Shown: piece by piece, positions 6,572 through 13,880 of the stretch
Position numbering within the stretch: position 1 is the stretch's first letter
Layout: each line of letters opens with the position of its first letter
The notes under the pieces: model-generated
Told to the model about the DNA's origin: nothing
The model's database searches: none
The model's input: only the letters and a program-made list of their open reading frames with translations
Source of the DNA: DATBDM01 sp036269915
GTDB taxonomy: Bacteria; Actinomycetota; Thermoleophilia; Solirubrobacterales; Solirubrobacteraceae
Direction: 5' to 3'
DNA: 15,907 nt
NCBI GenBank assembly: GCA_036269915.1
Contig: DATBDM010000291.1
Coordinates: 1 to 15,907 of the forward strand
Translations under genes and position numbers: made by a program

Positions 6572-7839
6572 TGCAGTCCGCGGTGACGCCGGCCGCCGCG
6601 GCGGAGCGCACGGCGACCCGTCCCGAGCCACAGCTGCTGCGCTTCGCCACCGCCGGATCGGTCGACGACGGCAAGTCGACGCTGATCGGGCGCCTGCTCT
6701 ACGACGCCAAGGCGCTGATGGCCGACCAGGTCGCCGAGGCCGAGGTCGATCTCGCCCGGCTCACCGACGGGCTGCGCGCCGAGCGCGAGCAGGGCATCAC
6801 GATCGACGTCGCCTACCGCCACTTCCAGACGCCGCGGCGGCGCTTCATCATCGCCGACACGCCGGGCCACGCGCAGTACACGCGCAACATGGTCACCGGC
6901 GCGTCGACCGCCGACCTCGCCGTCGTGCTCGTCGACGCCCGCGAGGGCCTGCTGACCCAGAGCCGCCGCCACGCCGCGATCGCCGGCCTGCTGCGGCTCC
7001 CGCGCATCGTGCTGGCGGTCAACAAGATGGATCTCGTCGGCTTCGACCAGGACGTCTTCCGCCGCATCTGCGCCGACTTCCGCTCGTGGGCCGCCCGGCT
7101 CGCAGGCCCCGAGATCGCCTGCATCCCGGTCTCCGCGCTCGAGGGCGACAACGTCGTCGAGCGCTCCGCGCGGATGGACTGGTACGGCGGCCCGTCGCTG
7201 CTCGAGTACCTCGAGGGCGCGCCGGTGTCCGCCGGCGTCGCGGACGGCCCGCTGCGGCTGCCCGTCCAGTACGTGATCCGCCAGGGAGAGGTGCGCCTCT
7301 ATGCGGGGCAGCTCGCCGGCGGCACGCTGCACGCCGGCCAGGAGGTCGTGGTGCTGCCCTCGGGCACGCGCACCCGCATCGCGGCGGTCGAGACCCCGGA
7401 GGGGCAGGTCGAGGCCGCCTCCGCGCCGCTGTCGGTCTCCGTCGCGCTCGAGGACGAGGTCGACGCCGGCCGCGGCACCCTGATCGCCGCCGTCGACGCG
7501 CCGCCGGCCGCCTCGCGCGACGTGCGCGCGACGCTCTGCTGGCTGGGGGAGAACCCGGCGCACCTCGGCGGGCGCTATCTGCTCAAGCACACGACCCGCG
7601 GTGAGCGCGCGCGCCTGGAGGCGATCCACCACACGCTGCAGGTCGAGACGCTCGAGCCGCGCCCCGGCGCCGACACGCTCGGGCTCAACGAGATCGGCCG
7701 CGTCTCGCTGCGCACGAGCGCCGAGCTGCACTTCGACCCCTACGCGTCCAACCGCTCCACGGGCGCGTTCATCCTCATCGACGAGGCCTCCAACGAGACG
7801 GTCGGCGCCGGCATGATCGAGGACCCGCTCGATGGCTGA
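6571..7839 (+). CDS. cysN: Sulfate adenylyltransferase subunit 1 (GTPase)
   Basis: A GTPase partner of CysD; GTP hydrolysis drives the unfavourable formation of APS. The protein has 422 aa from GTG 6571, which overlaps the cysD stop (TAGTG); a GTG at 6583 is an alternative. EF-Tu-type motifs are intact: G1 GSVDDGKST at 29-37, the GITIDVAYR switch region, G3 DTPGH at 96-100 and G4 NKMD at 151-154. Beta-barrel domains II and III follow, ending with the family-typical STGAFILIDEASNETVGAGMI region. Unlike fused CysNC proteins it has no C-terminal APS kinase domain; that activity is a separate gene starting 8 nt before the cysN stop. Confidence 0.97.
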   Translation: MQSAVTPAAAAERTATRPEPQLLRFATAGSVDDGKSTLIGRLLYDAKALMADQVAEAEVDLARLTDGLRAEREQGITIDVAYRHFQTPRRRFIIADTPGHAQYTRNMVTGASTADLAVVLVDAREGLLTQSRRHAAIAGLLRLPRIVLAVNKMDLVGFDQDVFRRICADFRSWAARLAGPEIACIPVSALEGDNVVERSARMDWYGGPSLLEYLEGAPVSAGVADGPLRLPVQYVIRQGEVRLYAGQLAGGTLHAGQEVVVLPSGTRTRIAAVETPEGQVEAASAPLSVSVALEDEVDAGRGTLIAAVDAPPAASRDVRATLCWLGENPAHLGGRYLLKHTTRGERARLEAIHHTLQVETLEPRPGADTLGLNEIGRVSLRTSAELHFDPYASNRSTGAFILIDEASNETVGAGMIEDPLDG

Positions 7840-8425
7840 GCCGGCTCGCTCGGCCAACGTCGTCTGGCAGCAGACCCAGACGACGCGCGAGGGCCGCTGG
7901 GCCGCGCTCGGCCAGGGGGGCGCGACCGTCTGGCTGACCGGCCTGCCCGCCTCGGGCAAGTCGACGCTGGCCGCGGCGGTGGAGGCGCGGCTGCTCGCCG
8001 AGGGCCGCGCGGCCTACGTGCTCGACGGCGACAACCTCCGCCACGGGCTCAACGGCGATCTCGGCTTCTCCCCGGAGGACCGGGCCGAGAACGTCCGCCG
8101 GACCGCCGAGGTGGCCGCGCTGATCGCCGACGCCGGCGTCGTCTCGCTCGCGTCGCTGGTCTCGCCCTACATCGCCGATCGCGAGGCGGCGCGCGCCGTC
8201 CACGAGCACCGCGGCATCGCCTTCCTGGAGGTCCACGTGGCGACCTCGCTGGCCGAGTGCGAGCGGCGCGATCCCAAGGGCCTCTACGCCCGCGCCCGGG
8301 CGGGGGAGCTCGACGGCTTGACCGGCGTCGGCGCCCCGTACGAGGCGCCGGAGTCGCCCGACCTCCGGGTCGTCCCCGACGAGCCGCTCGACGCGGCCGT
8401 CGACCGGGTGCTCGCGCTGCTGTAA
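7832..8425 (+). CDS. cysC: Adenylyl-sulfate (APS) kinase
   Basis: Phosphorylates APS at the 3' position to PAPS. The protein has 197 aa, standard length. Walker A is GLPASGKST at residues 37-45; the APS-binding DGDNLRHGLN motif is at 65-74; the SLVSPY segment around S111 corresponds to the conserved phosphorylated-serine region; and DPKGLYARARAGE plus GVGAPYEAPE complete the family signature. All key residues are present, so it should be active. It overlaps the end of cysN by 8 nt and has a GAGGA ribosome-binding site upstream. The cysH product here is of the APS-reducing type and would not need PAPS, so CysC may supply sulfotransferases or nucleotide sulfur pools, or CysH may accept both. 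Confidence 0.96.
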   Translation: MAEPARSANVVWQQTQTTREGRWAALGQGGATVWLTGLPASGKSTLAAAVEARLLAEGRAAYVLDGDNLRHGLNGDLGFSPEDRAENVRRTAEVAALIADAGVVSLASLVSPYIADREAARAVHEHRGIAFLEVHVATSLAECERRDPKGLYARARAGELDGLTGVGAPYEAPESPDLRVVPDEPLDAAVDRVLALL

Positions 8426-8426
8426 G

Positions 8427-8432
8427 TAGGCT
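8427..8432 (+). promoter_or_regulatory. Putative -10 hexamer before the SIS-domain gene
   Basis: TAGGCT, identical to the hexamer at 3327-3332, begins 2 nt after the cysC stop and ends 8 nt before ATG 8441. No Shine-Dalgarno is present. It suggests the SIS gene can be transcribed separately from the cys operon as a leaderless message. Confidence 0.42.
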
Positions 8433-8440
8433 CGCTCGCC

Positions 8441-9475
8441 ATGAGCGACGAACCCGAGGTGCGCCCCGGTCCGCCGTGGGCGATGGAGGAGATGATCGAG
8501 GCCGAGCCGGGGCTCGTCGAGCCGGTGCTCGCGACGCCGGCGCTCGACGAGCTGGCCGCGCTCGTGGCGTCCGCGCAGCCGGTCGTGCTGACGGGCTGCG
8601 GGACGAGCGAGCACGCGGCGATGGCCGGCGCGGCCATGCTGCGCGAGGTCGGGGTGCCGGCGATCGCGCGCGATGCCTTCGAGGCGCGCCTGGATCCGCA
8701 GCAGGGCGGCGTGCTGATCGCGATCTCGCACGAGGCGGGGACCGAGGCGACCCTCGCCGCCGCGGCGGCCGCGGGCGCGCGCGGCGCGCGCTGCGCCCTG
8801 GTCACGGCGCAGCCGGGGAACGCGCCCGAGGGACTGGCGACGATCGCGACGCCGCTGCGCGACACCTCGTGGTGCCACACGGTCGGCTACCTGTCGCCGA
8901 TGCTGGCGCTGTACGGTCTCGCGTCGCGGGTCGCAGGGACGGCTCCGGCTCCGGCGCCGGTCGCGGAGGCGATCGCGGGGGTGATGGAGCGCCGTCGCGC
9001 GCTCGCCGAGCGGGCGAGCGCGCTGATCGGATGCTCGCGGCTGCTGGTGGTGGGCAGTGGCGTAGACGAGATCACGGGCCGTGAGCTCGCGCTGAAGGTC
9101 GAGGAAGGGGTCCACCTTCCCGTGACCCCGCTCGGGCTCGAGAAGGCCCTCCACGGCCATCTCCCGGCGGCCGACGAGCGCACGGGCCTGGTCGTGCTGC
9201 GCCTCGACCCGCGCTCGGGCGCCGAGCGCGACGCGCGGGCGGCGAACCTGCTGGCCGCCGCGCGAGTGCTGCGGATGCCGGCGGTCGTGCTGGGCGCGGA
9301 CGAGCTGCCGGCGCCGGCCGAGCTCCCGCCCGTCGCGGGTGCCCTGCTCACGGGCGCCCCGGCCGCCCAGCTGCTCACGCTCGAGCTCGTCCACGCCGCG
9401 GGCACCAACCCGGACCTCATCCGCCGTGAGGAGCCCGCCTACCGCGCGGCGGCCGAAGCGGCGGGGGCGGGGTAG
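8441..9475 (+). CDS. Two-SIS-domain sugar isomerase / glucosamine-6-phosphate deaminase-like protein (GlmS isomerase-half type)
   Basis: A cytoplasmic protein of 344 aa built of two sugar-isomerase (SIS) domains, like the isomerase half of GlmS and AgaS-type proteins but without a glutaminase domain. The N-terminus has a GlmS-like PWAMEEMIEAEP segment. SIS1 has GCGTS at 52-56 and a variant ISHEAGT at 95-101, where most relatives have an S-x-SG-x-T loop. SIS2 has GSG at 205-207 and the ELALKVEEG helix at about 215-223. Such proteins isomerise or deaminate phosphorylated amino sugars; the substrate cannot be read here. It follows cysC by 15 nt, yet has its own putative promoter, so membership in the sulfur operon is uncertain. 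It may instead supply amino sugars to the glycan locus beyond the convergent terminator. Confidence 0.88.
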   Translation: MSDEPEVRPGPPWAMEEMIEAEPGLVEPVLATPALDELAALVASAQPVVLTGCGTSEHAAMAGAAMLREVGVPAIARDAFEARLDPQQGGVLIAISHEAGTEATLAAAAAAGARGARCALVTAQPGNAPEGLATIATPLRDTSWCHTVGYLSPMLALYGLASRVAGTAPAPAPVAEAIAGVMERRRALAERASALIGCSRLLVVGSGVDEITGRELALKVEEGVHLPVTPLGLEKALHGHLPAADERTGLVVLRLDPRSGAERDARAANLLAAARVLRMPAVVLGADELPAPAELPPVAGALLTGAPAAQLLTLELVHAAGTNPDLIRREEPAYRAAAEAAGAG

Positions 9476-9500
9476 GGGGGACGGGGCCGGCGGGCGGGTT

Positions 9501-9539
9501 GTGTCGCGTCGACCACCCACCAGGTTGTGAACGCGACAC
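9501..9539. repeat. Inverted repeat with 9-bp arms in the convergent intergenic region
   Basis: GTGTCGCGT (9501-9509) and ACGCGACAC (9531-9539) are perfect reverse complements separated by 21 nt. It lies 26 nt after the SIS gene stop. It could be the first stem of a compound terminator or a protein-binding site. The 208-nt region between 9476 and 9683 holds this and the next hairpin and no credible gene. Confidence 0.5.
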
Positions 9540-9542
9540 GCG

Positions 9543-9579
9543 TGGCGCGTTGACGGCGTATACGGCCGTCGACGCGCCA
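9543..9579. terminator. Strong hairpin between convergent genes, probable bidirectional terminator
   Basis: Arms 9543-9557 and 9565-9579 pair over 15 bp (one T-G wobble, all others Watson-Crick) around a 7-nt loop. It sits between the plus-strand SIS gene ending at 9475 and the minus-strand glycosyltransferase ending at 9684, the expected place for a shared terminator. No T-tract follows on either strand. U-tract-less hairpins are reported as terminators in actinobacteria, but function here is inferred. Confidence 0.6.
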
Positions 9580-9683
9580 TCGATCGGCCCGCGGCGGAAG
9601 CGGCCGCGCTCGCACGCCACGGGATTCCCATGGACGCCCGACCCACACCGCCCTACCCAGCCGGGTTGACGTTCGCCGACCGC

Positions 9684-10724
9684 CTACCGCAGCCAGGCGC
9701 GCATGATCGCGTTCGTGAAGCCCAGGCCGTAGCGGAAGACGGCCGGCTTCTTCGAATGCCCGTGGAGGCGCTTGTCGACGGTCACCGGGACCTCGACGGC
9801 GGGGATGCCGCGCTTGATCGCCTCGATCATGAACTCCGACGTGTGGAACTGCTCCTGGCGCAGGACGAGCTGGGGGAGGACGGTCGCCCGGACGGCGCGA
9901 TAGCCGTTGGAGCAGTCGGTCACCCGCGTCCGCGTGATCGCCGACACCAGGCGGTTGAAGAAGACGATGCCCATCTCGCGCGCGGCGTGGTTGGGCTCGG
10001 CGTGGCCGAGCACGCGCGAGCCGTGGGCCATGTCGACGGACCCGTCGAGGATCGGCTGCACGAGCGACTGCATCTCCTCCGGGCGGTGCTGGCCGTCGGC
10101 GTCGAGCGTCACGACGATCCGCGCGCCCGAGTCGACCATCAGCCGGTATCCCGTGCGCAGCGCGGCGCCGCCGCCGAGGTTGGTGACGTGCCGTGCGACG
10201 GCCGCCCCGCCCGCGCGGGCGAGGTCGCCCGTCCCGTCGCGCGAGCCGTCGTCCACGACCAGCACGGCGGTCTCGACGCCGCACACCGACGACGGGATCC
10301 GCGGCAGCACGTGGGCGATGTTGTCGACCTCGTTGTAGGCCGGGATCACCACGGCGATCTTGTCGGCGAAGCCCTCCGGCAGCCCCGAGGAGCGGAACTC
10401 CTCCCAGGCGATGCCCTCGAGCGTCGCGCTCAGCTTGCGCTCGATGCGCGCGTTCGTGATCAGCGAGCGCATCGTCAGCACGAACAGCACGATCACGGCG
10501 CCGACGGCCAGGCCGAGGATGCGCCCGCCGTTGCCGCGCCGGAACGAGAAGGCCTCCAACACGGCGTCCAGGACGTCGGTGAGCCCGACCAGCAGCAGGA
10601 CCACGCCGGCGCCCAGGAGCAGGAGCACGTCACCGTTGCGCAGCGCGCGGCGGCGCCAGATCGCGAACGCCGCGATCAGCGCGCCGGTCACGACGGCGAG
10701 CAGACGGAGGGCCGAGAGGTCCAT
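9684..10724 (-). CDS. DUF2304-like membrane domain fused to a family 2 glycosyltransferase
   Basis: A predicted membrane-bound glycosyltransferase of 346 aa. Residues 1-110 hold three hydrophobic segments (about 5-22, 33-52, 68-88) followed by a basic/amphipathic stretch, matching the small DUF2304 membrane proteins. Residues 124-346 form a DPM1-like GT2 domain: AVVIPAYNE at 124-132, the nucleotide-binding VVDDGS with D158/D159, and the metal-binding LDADGQH with D208/D210. Enzymes of this class usually transfer a sugar from a nucleotide donor to polyprenyl phosphate at the cytoplasmic membrane face; donor and acceptor here are unknown. DUF2304 is commonly a separate small gene beside a GT2, so the fusion is notable. 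It is divergent from sqdB with a 48-nt gap, which suggests shared control and a joint role in sulfoquinovose or related glycan synthesis. Confidence 0.88.
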   Translation of the reverse strand: MDLSALRLLAVVTGALIAAFAIWRRRALRNGDVLLLLGAGVVLLLVGLTDVLDAVLEAFSFRRGNGGRILGLAVGAVIVLFVLTMRSLITNARIERKLSATLEGIAWEEFRSSGLPEGFADKIAVVIPAYNEVDNIAHVLPRIPSSVCGVETAVLVVDDGSRDGTGDLARAGGAAVARHVTNLGGGAALRTGYRLMVDSGARIVVTLDADGQHRPEEMQSLVQPILDGSVDMAHGSRVLGHAEPNHAAREMGIVFFNRLVSAITRTRVTDCSNGYRAVRATVLPQLVLRQEQFHTSEFMIEAIKRGIPAVEVPVTVDKRLHGHSKKPAVFRYGLGFTNAIMRAWLR

Positions 10725-10735
10725 GGCGCGCGCAG

Positions 10736-10764
10736 ACGATAGCCGCGGCGAGCCTCGATATCGT
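10736..10764. promoter_or_regulatory. Symmetric divergent promoter region between the GT2 gene and sqdB
   Basis: ACGATA (10736-10741) and TATCGT (10759-10764) are exact reverse complements separated by 17 nt. Read on its own strand, each gene sees TATCGT as a -10-like box: 11 nt before the minus-strand ATG (10724) and 8 nt before the sqdB ATG (10773). Each -10 box falls where the opposite promoter's -35 would be, so polymerase binding may be mutually exclusive. There is no Shine-Dalgarno on either side. Confidence 0.45.
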
Positions 10765-10772
10765 CACGCGCC

Positions 10773-11990
10773 ATGCGAATCCTGATCCTCGGAGGCGACG
10801 GCTACCTGGGCTGGCCGACGGCCATGCGCTTCTCGGCCCGCGGTCACGACGTCTTCGTGGTGGACAACTTCGCCCGGCGGCGCTGGCACGACGAGCATTC
10901 GACCGACTCGCTGACGCCGATCCGCACCCTCGCCGACCGCATCGACGCCTGGCGCGAGGTCTCGGGGAACCAGATCCGCGCCTTCGTCGGCAACATCGAG
11001 GACGGCGAGTTCCTCGACCGCGTCGTCGCCGAGACCATGCCGGAGGCCGTCATCCACTACGGCGAGCAGCCGTCCGCGCCGTTCTCGATGATCTCCCGCC
11101 GCCACGCGGTCGAGACCCAGCGCACGAACGTGATCGGCAACCTCAACCTGCTCTGGTCGATCCGCGACCGGGTGCCGGACTGCCACCTGGTCAAGCTCGG
11201 GACGATGGGCGAGTACGGGACGCCCAACATCGACATCGAGGAGGGCTACCTCGAGATCACCCACAAGGGCCGCACCGACGTGCTGCCCTACCCGAAGCTG
11301 CCGGCGTCGCTGTACCACTGCTCCAAGGTCCACGACTCGACCAACATCCACTTCGCCTGCCGCATGTGGGGCCTGCGCGCGACCGACCTCAACCAGGGCG
11401 TCGTCTACGGCATCGAGACCGACGAGACCGCGCTCGACGAGCGGCTCTGCACGCGCTTCGACTACGACGAGATCTTCGGCACCGCGCTCAACCGCTTCTG
11501 CGTCGAGGCGGTCATCGGCCACCCGCTGACCGTCTACGGCAAGGGCGGCCAGACCCGCGGCTTCCTCAACATCCGCGACACGCTGCAGTGCGTCGAGCTG
11601 ACCGTCTCCAACCCGGCCCAGCGCGGTGAGATGCGCGTCTACAACCAGTTCACCGAGCAGTTCACCGTGCTCGAGCTGGCCGAGCTGACGCGCCGCGCCG
11701 CCGCCGAGCAGGGCTACGAGGCCGGGATCGAGCACGTCGAGAACCCGCGCGTGGAGCTCGAGGAGCACTACTACAACGCCGCCAACACCAAGCTGCGCGA
11801 GCTCGGGCTCAAGCCGCACTACCTCGGCGAGGAGCTCGTGCGCTCGATGATCTCGACCATCGACCGCCACAAGGACCGCGTGATCACCCGCGCGATCGCG
11901 CCGCGCACGCAGTGGCGCCCGGGCGAGGCCGAGGCCAACGCCTCGGAGTTCAGCGCGGCTGCGGCTCAGGCGTCGCCGTCGGCCGTCTAG
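10773..11990 (+). CDS. sqdB: UDP-sulfoquinovose synthase
   Basis: An NAD-dependent SDR-family enzyme that combines UDP-glucose with sulfite to make UDP-sulfoquinovose, the head-group donor for sulfolipid (SQDG) and for sulfoquinovose-containing glycans. It has 405 aa. From memory it follows plant SQD1 closely along its length: the GGDGYLGW NAD-binding loop at 7-14, DNFARR, FGEQ/SAP-like HYGEQPSAPFSMI, KLGTMGEYGTPNIDIEEGY at 141-159, DLNQGVVYG, HPLTVYGKGGQTRGF and EEHYYNA with the TKL-ELGL-PHYL tail. The catalytic Thr-Tyr-Lys set is T144, Y181 and K185, with H182 beside it. Only the last ~25 residues are poorly conserved. It starts at ATG 10773 with TATCGT 8 nt upstream. Its 3' end overlaps the convergent flippase gene by 41 nt. 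Sulfite could come from the nearby CysDN-CysH route. Confidence 0.96.
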   Translation: MRILILGGDGYLGWPTAMRFSARGHDVFVVDNFARRRWHDEHSTDSLTPIRTLADRIDAWREVSGNQIRAFVGNIEDGEFLDRVVAETMPEAVIHYGEQPSAPFSMISRRHAVETQRTNVIGNLNLLWSIRDRVPDCHLVKLGTMGEYGTPNIDIEEGYLEITHKGRTDVLPYPKLPASLYHCSKVHDSTNIHFACRMWGLRATDLNQGVVYGIETDETALDERLCTRFDYDEIFGTALNRFCVEAVIGHPLTVYGKGGQTRGFLNIRDTLQCVELTVSNPAQRGEMRVYNQFTEQFTVLELAELTRRAAAEQGYEAGIEHVENPRVELEEHYYNAANTKLRELGLKPHYLGEELVRSMISTIDRHKDRVITRAIAPRTQWRPGEAEANASEFSAAAAQASPSAV

Positions 11991-13293
11991 CGGCCCGCCG
12001 CTCGATGACGAACAGCGCCGCCGCGAGCACGGCGGTGCTGAGCGCGTAGCCCGCCTCGACGGCGAGCAGCTCGTCGGTCAGCGGCGAGATCGCCAGCCAG
12101 CCCATGAACAGCGCCGCGGCACCGAGCCACGCGCCGGCCGCGGCGGCGGCGCGTCCGCGCGCCAGCGCGGCCTGGTTGAGCGTGCCCGCGGTCAGGTGCA
12201 GGCCCATGCCGATCCCGACCAGCACGAGGCCCCAGCGGCCGTAGTGGAAGTCGCCGCCGAAGAGGATGCCCATCGCCCACGGGCCGAGGAGGGCGAGGGC
12301 GACGATCACGATTCCGGCGAAACCGGCGATCGCAGTGACGATGACCTTCAGCGCATGCTTGACGGCCGCCTCGTCGTCGGTCGTGGTCAGGCTCGAGAGG
12401 TGCGGCAGCAGCGTCGTCTGGATCGACTGGAAGAGCTGCAGCGGGGCGCGCGTGATCAGCAGCGCGTTGAAGGCGAAGCCGGCGAGCGCCGCGTTGGTGG
12501 ACGTCGCGTCGACGATCACGATCGGGCCGTTGAGCAGCGCCTGCTCGGCGGCCATGACAACCAGCACGGCTCCGGCGAACTGCGCGCCGCCGCGCATCGT
12601 CAGTCCGCCGTCCTGACGCCCCTCGGCGGCCGGTTCCGCCGCGGCGCGCGCGCCCGGCCGCAGGATCGCCAACGGCACCACGATCAGCGAGACCACAGGC
12701 GCCGCGGCGATGCCGAGCGCCACGAACGACTGCCCGTGGGCGATCCCGATGGCGGCGAGCAGCGCGAACAGGCAGCGCGAGCAGGACTCGATCAGCACGA
12801 GACCGCCGTAGAGGCCGAAGCGCTGGTGGCCCGCGAGCCAGCCGCGCGCGAAGTAGGAGGCCGCGAACGCCAGCACGGCGACCACCAGCACCCAGTAGAG
12901 GGCCGCCGAGCCGTCGAAGACCTGGTTCTGGATGCGGTCGCGCTCGAGGAGCGCGATCACCAGGAACAGGGCGGCGAAGCCGAGCTGGATCCCCAGCGCC
13001 ACGTGCAGCGGATGGCCGCCCTCGATGCCCTGTGCCCGCCGCACGGAGATCGTGCGCGAGAGCAGCTGCTCGACCGGCCGGTAGATCACCGAGATGATCA
13101 GGAACATCACCGACCACAGCAGCGAGATGCCCTTGTAGTCGACCTCGTTCAGCGCGTGCGAGGCCAGCGAGAAGAACGCGAAGGTGACCAGCCCGGTCAC
13201 CGCGATGCCGACCGACAGCACGCGGGCGCCACGGCCGTAGGCGCGCGTCGCGGCGCCGGCGGAACGGCTCTGCTCGGGGGCGGCGGCAGCCAC
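11950..13293 (-). CDS. Polysaccharide / lipid-linked oligosaccharide flippase (PST/Wzx, MOP superfamily)
   Basis: A polytopic membrane protein of 447 aa with about 12 hydrophobic segments spread over its whole length and short basic loops (for example RPVEQLLSR near residue 75), typical of Wzx-like export flippases. Such proteins move undecaprenyl-linked sugars or teichoic-acid-type intermediates across the cytoplasmic membrane. The GTG at 13293 overlaps the methyltransferase stop (TAGTG), so it is the third gene of the minus-strand GT2-methyltransferase-flippase operon. The frame stays open upstream, but that part is a shadow of the methyltransferase gene. The 3' end overlaps sqdB by 41 nt. 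The substrate is unknown; the neighbourhood suggests a methylated and possibly sulfoquinovose-bearing glycan. Confidence 0.85.
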   Translation of the reverse strand: MAAAAPEQSRSAGAATRAYGRGARVLSVGIAVTGLVTFAFFSLASHALNEVDYKGISLLWSVMFLIISVIYRPVEQLLSRTISVRRAQGIEGGHPLHVALGIQLGFAALFLVIALLERDRIQNQVFDGSAALYWVLVVAVLAFAASYFARGWLAGHQRFGLYGGLVLIESCSRCLFALLAAIGIAHGQSFVALGIAAAPVVSLIVVPLAILRPGARAAAEPAAEGRQDGGLTMRGGAQFAGAVLVVMAAEQALLNGPIVIVDATSTNAALAGFAFNALLITRAPLQLFQSIQTTLLPHLSSLTTTDDEAAVKHALKVIVTAIAGFAGIVIVALALLGPWAMGILFGGDFHYGRWGLVLVGIGMGLHLTAGTLNQAALARGRAAAAAGAWLGAAALFMGWLAISPLTDELLAVEAGYALSTAVLAAALFVIERRAARRPTATPEPQPR

Positions 13294-13880
13294 TAGAGAC
13301 GGACCAGCGCCATGGTCCAGGGAAGGGGCGACCGCACCCGCACGACCTCGCCGTGGCGCTCGAGCAGCTCCGTGAAGGAGCGCCGGGACCAGTGGTGGCG
13401 GTGGCCGGGGGTGTTGCCGAGGTCGCGCACGTAGGCGCCGCGCGCGACGTTCAGCGCGCGCCACAACGGCTCGCGCGGAACCGAGACGAGCAGGTGCGAG
13501 CGCGCGACGCGCGCCAGCTCGGCGAGGGCGCGCGCCGGATCCTCGACGTGCTCGAGCAGCTCGATCGCGGCCACGAGGCCGAACTCGCCGTCGGCGAAGG
13601 GAAGCGCCTCGGCGTCGGCGACCGCGAAGGACGTCGCCGGGCGGCGCGCCCACTCCGCGTCGAGGTCGGCCGCGTCGACGCCCACGATCCGGGCGGGGGC
13701 GAGCGCACGCGCCCAGCGCTCGGTGAGGACGCCCTCGCCGCAGCCGACGTCGAGCAGCGACTCCGGCGCCGCCAGCGCCGTCAGCGCGTCCAGCTCGGCC
13801 GCGAAGCGGCCGACGAGCCGCCGGGCGACGGGGTTGGCCGTGGCGTACTTGTCGTAGACGTTGCCAGCGACGGCGCTCAC
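13293..13880 (-). CDS. Class I SAM-dependent methyltransferase (type 11 family)
   Basis: A soluble 195-residue methyltransferase. SAM motif I LLDVGCGEG is at residues 42-50, an acidic VGVDAAD (motif II) follows about 25 residues later, then VADAEALPFADGEF and ELLEHVEDP typical of the methyltransferase-11 / UbiE-like group. The N-terminal NVYDKYATANPV segment resembles enzymes found in glycan and lipid gene clusters. Start GTG 13880 overlaps the preceding GT2 stop (GTGA) with a GAGG-rich ribosome-binding site; its stop overlaps the flippase start. The substrate is not visible, and sugar or lipid-carrier O-methylation fits the context. The much longer open frame upstream lies over the GT2 gene and ribD and is spurious. 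Confidence 0.9.
   Translation of the reverse strand: MSAVAGNVYDKYATANPVARRLVGRFAAELDALTALAAPESLLDVGCGEGVLTERWARALAPARIVGVDAADLDAEWARRPATSFAVADAEALPFADGEFGLVAAIELLEHVEDPARALAELARVARSHLLVSVPREPLWRALNVARGAYVRDLGNTPGHRHHWSRRSFTELLERHGEVVRVRSPLPWTMALVRL

Noticed and set aside
6571..8425. CysN-CysC fusion
   Set aside because: The genes overlap by 8 nt but in different frames, each with its own start and stop, so they are separate proteins.
4904..9646. Long minus-strand frames opposite cysD, cysN, cysC and the SIS gene
   Set aside because: All are antisense to genes with intact catalytic motifs and have low-complexity composition.
9630..10742. 370-codon plus-strand frame starting in the convergent intergenic region
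   Set aside because: It is antisense to the DUF2304-GT2 gene, whose motifs are complete, and has an Arg/His/Asp-rich shadow composition.
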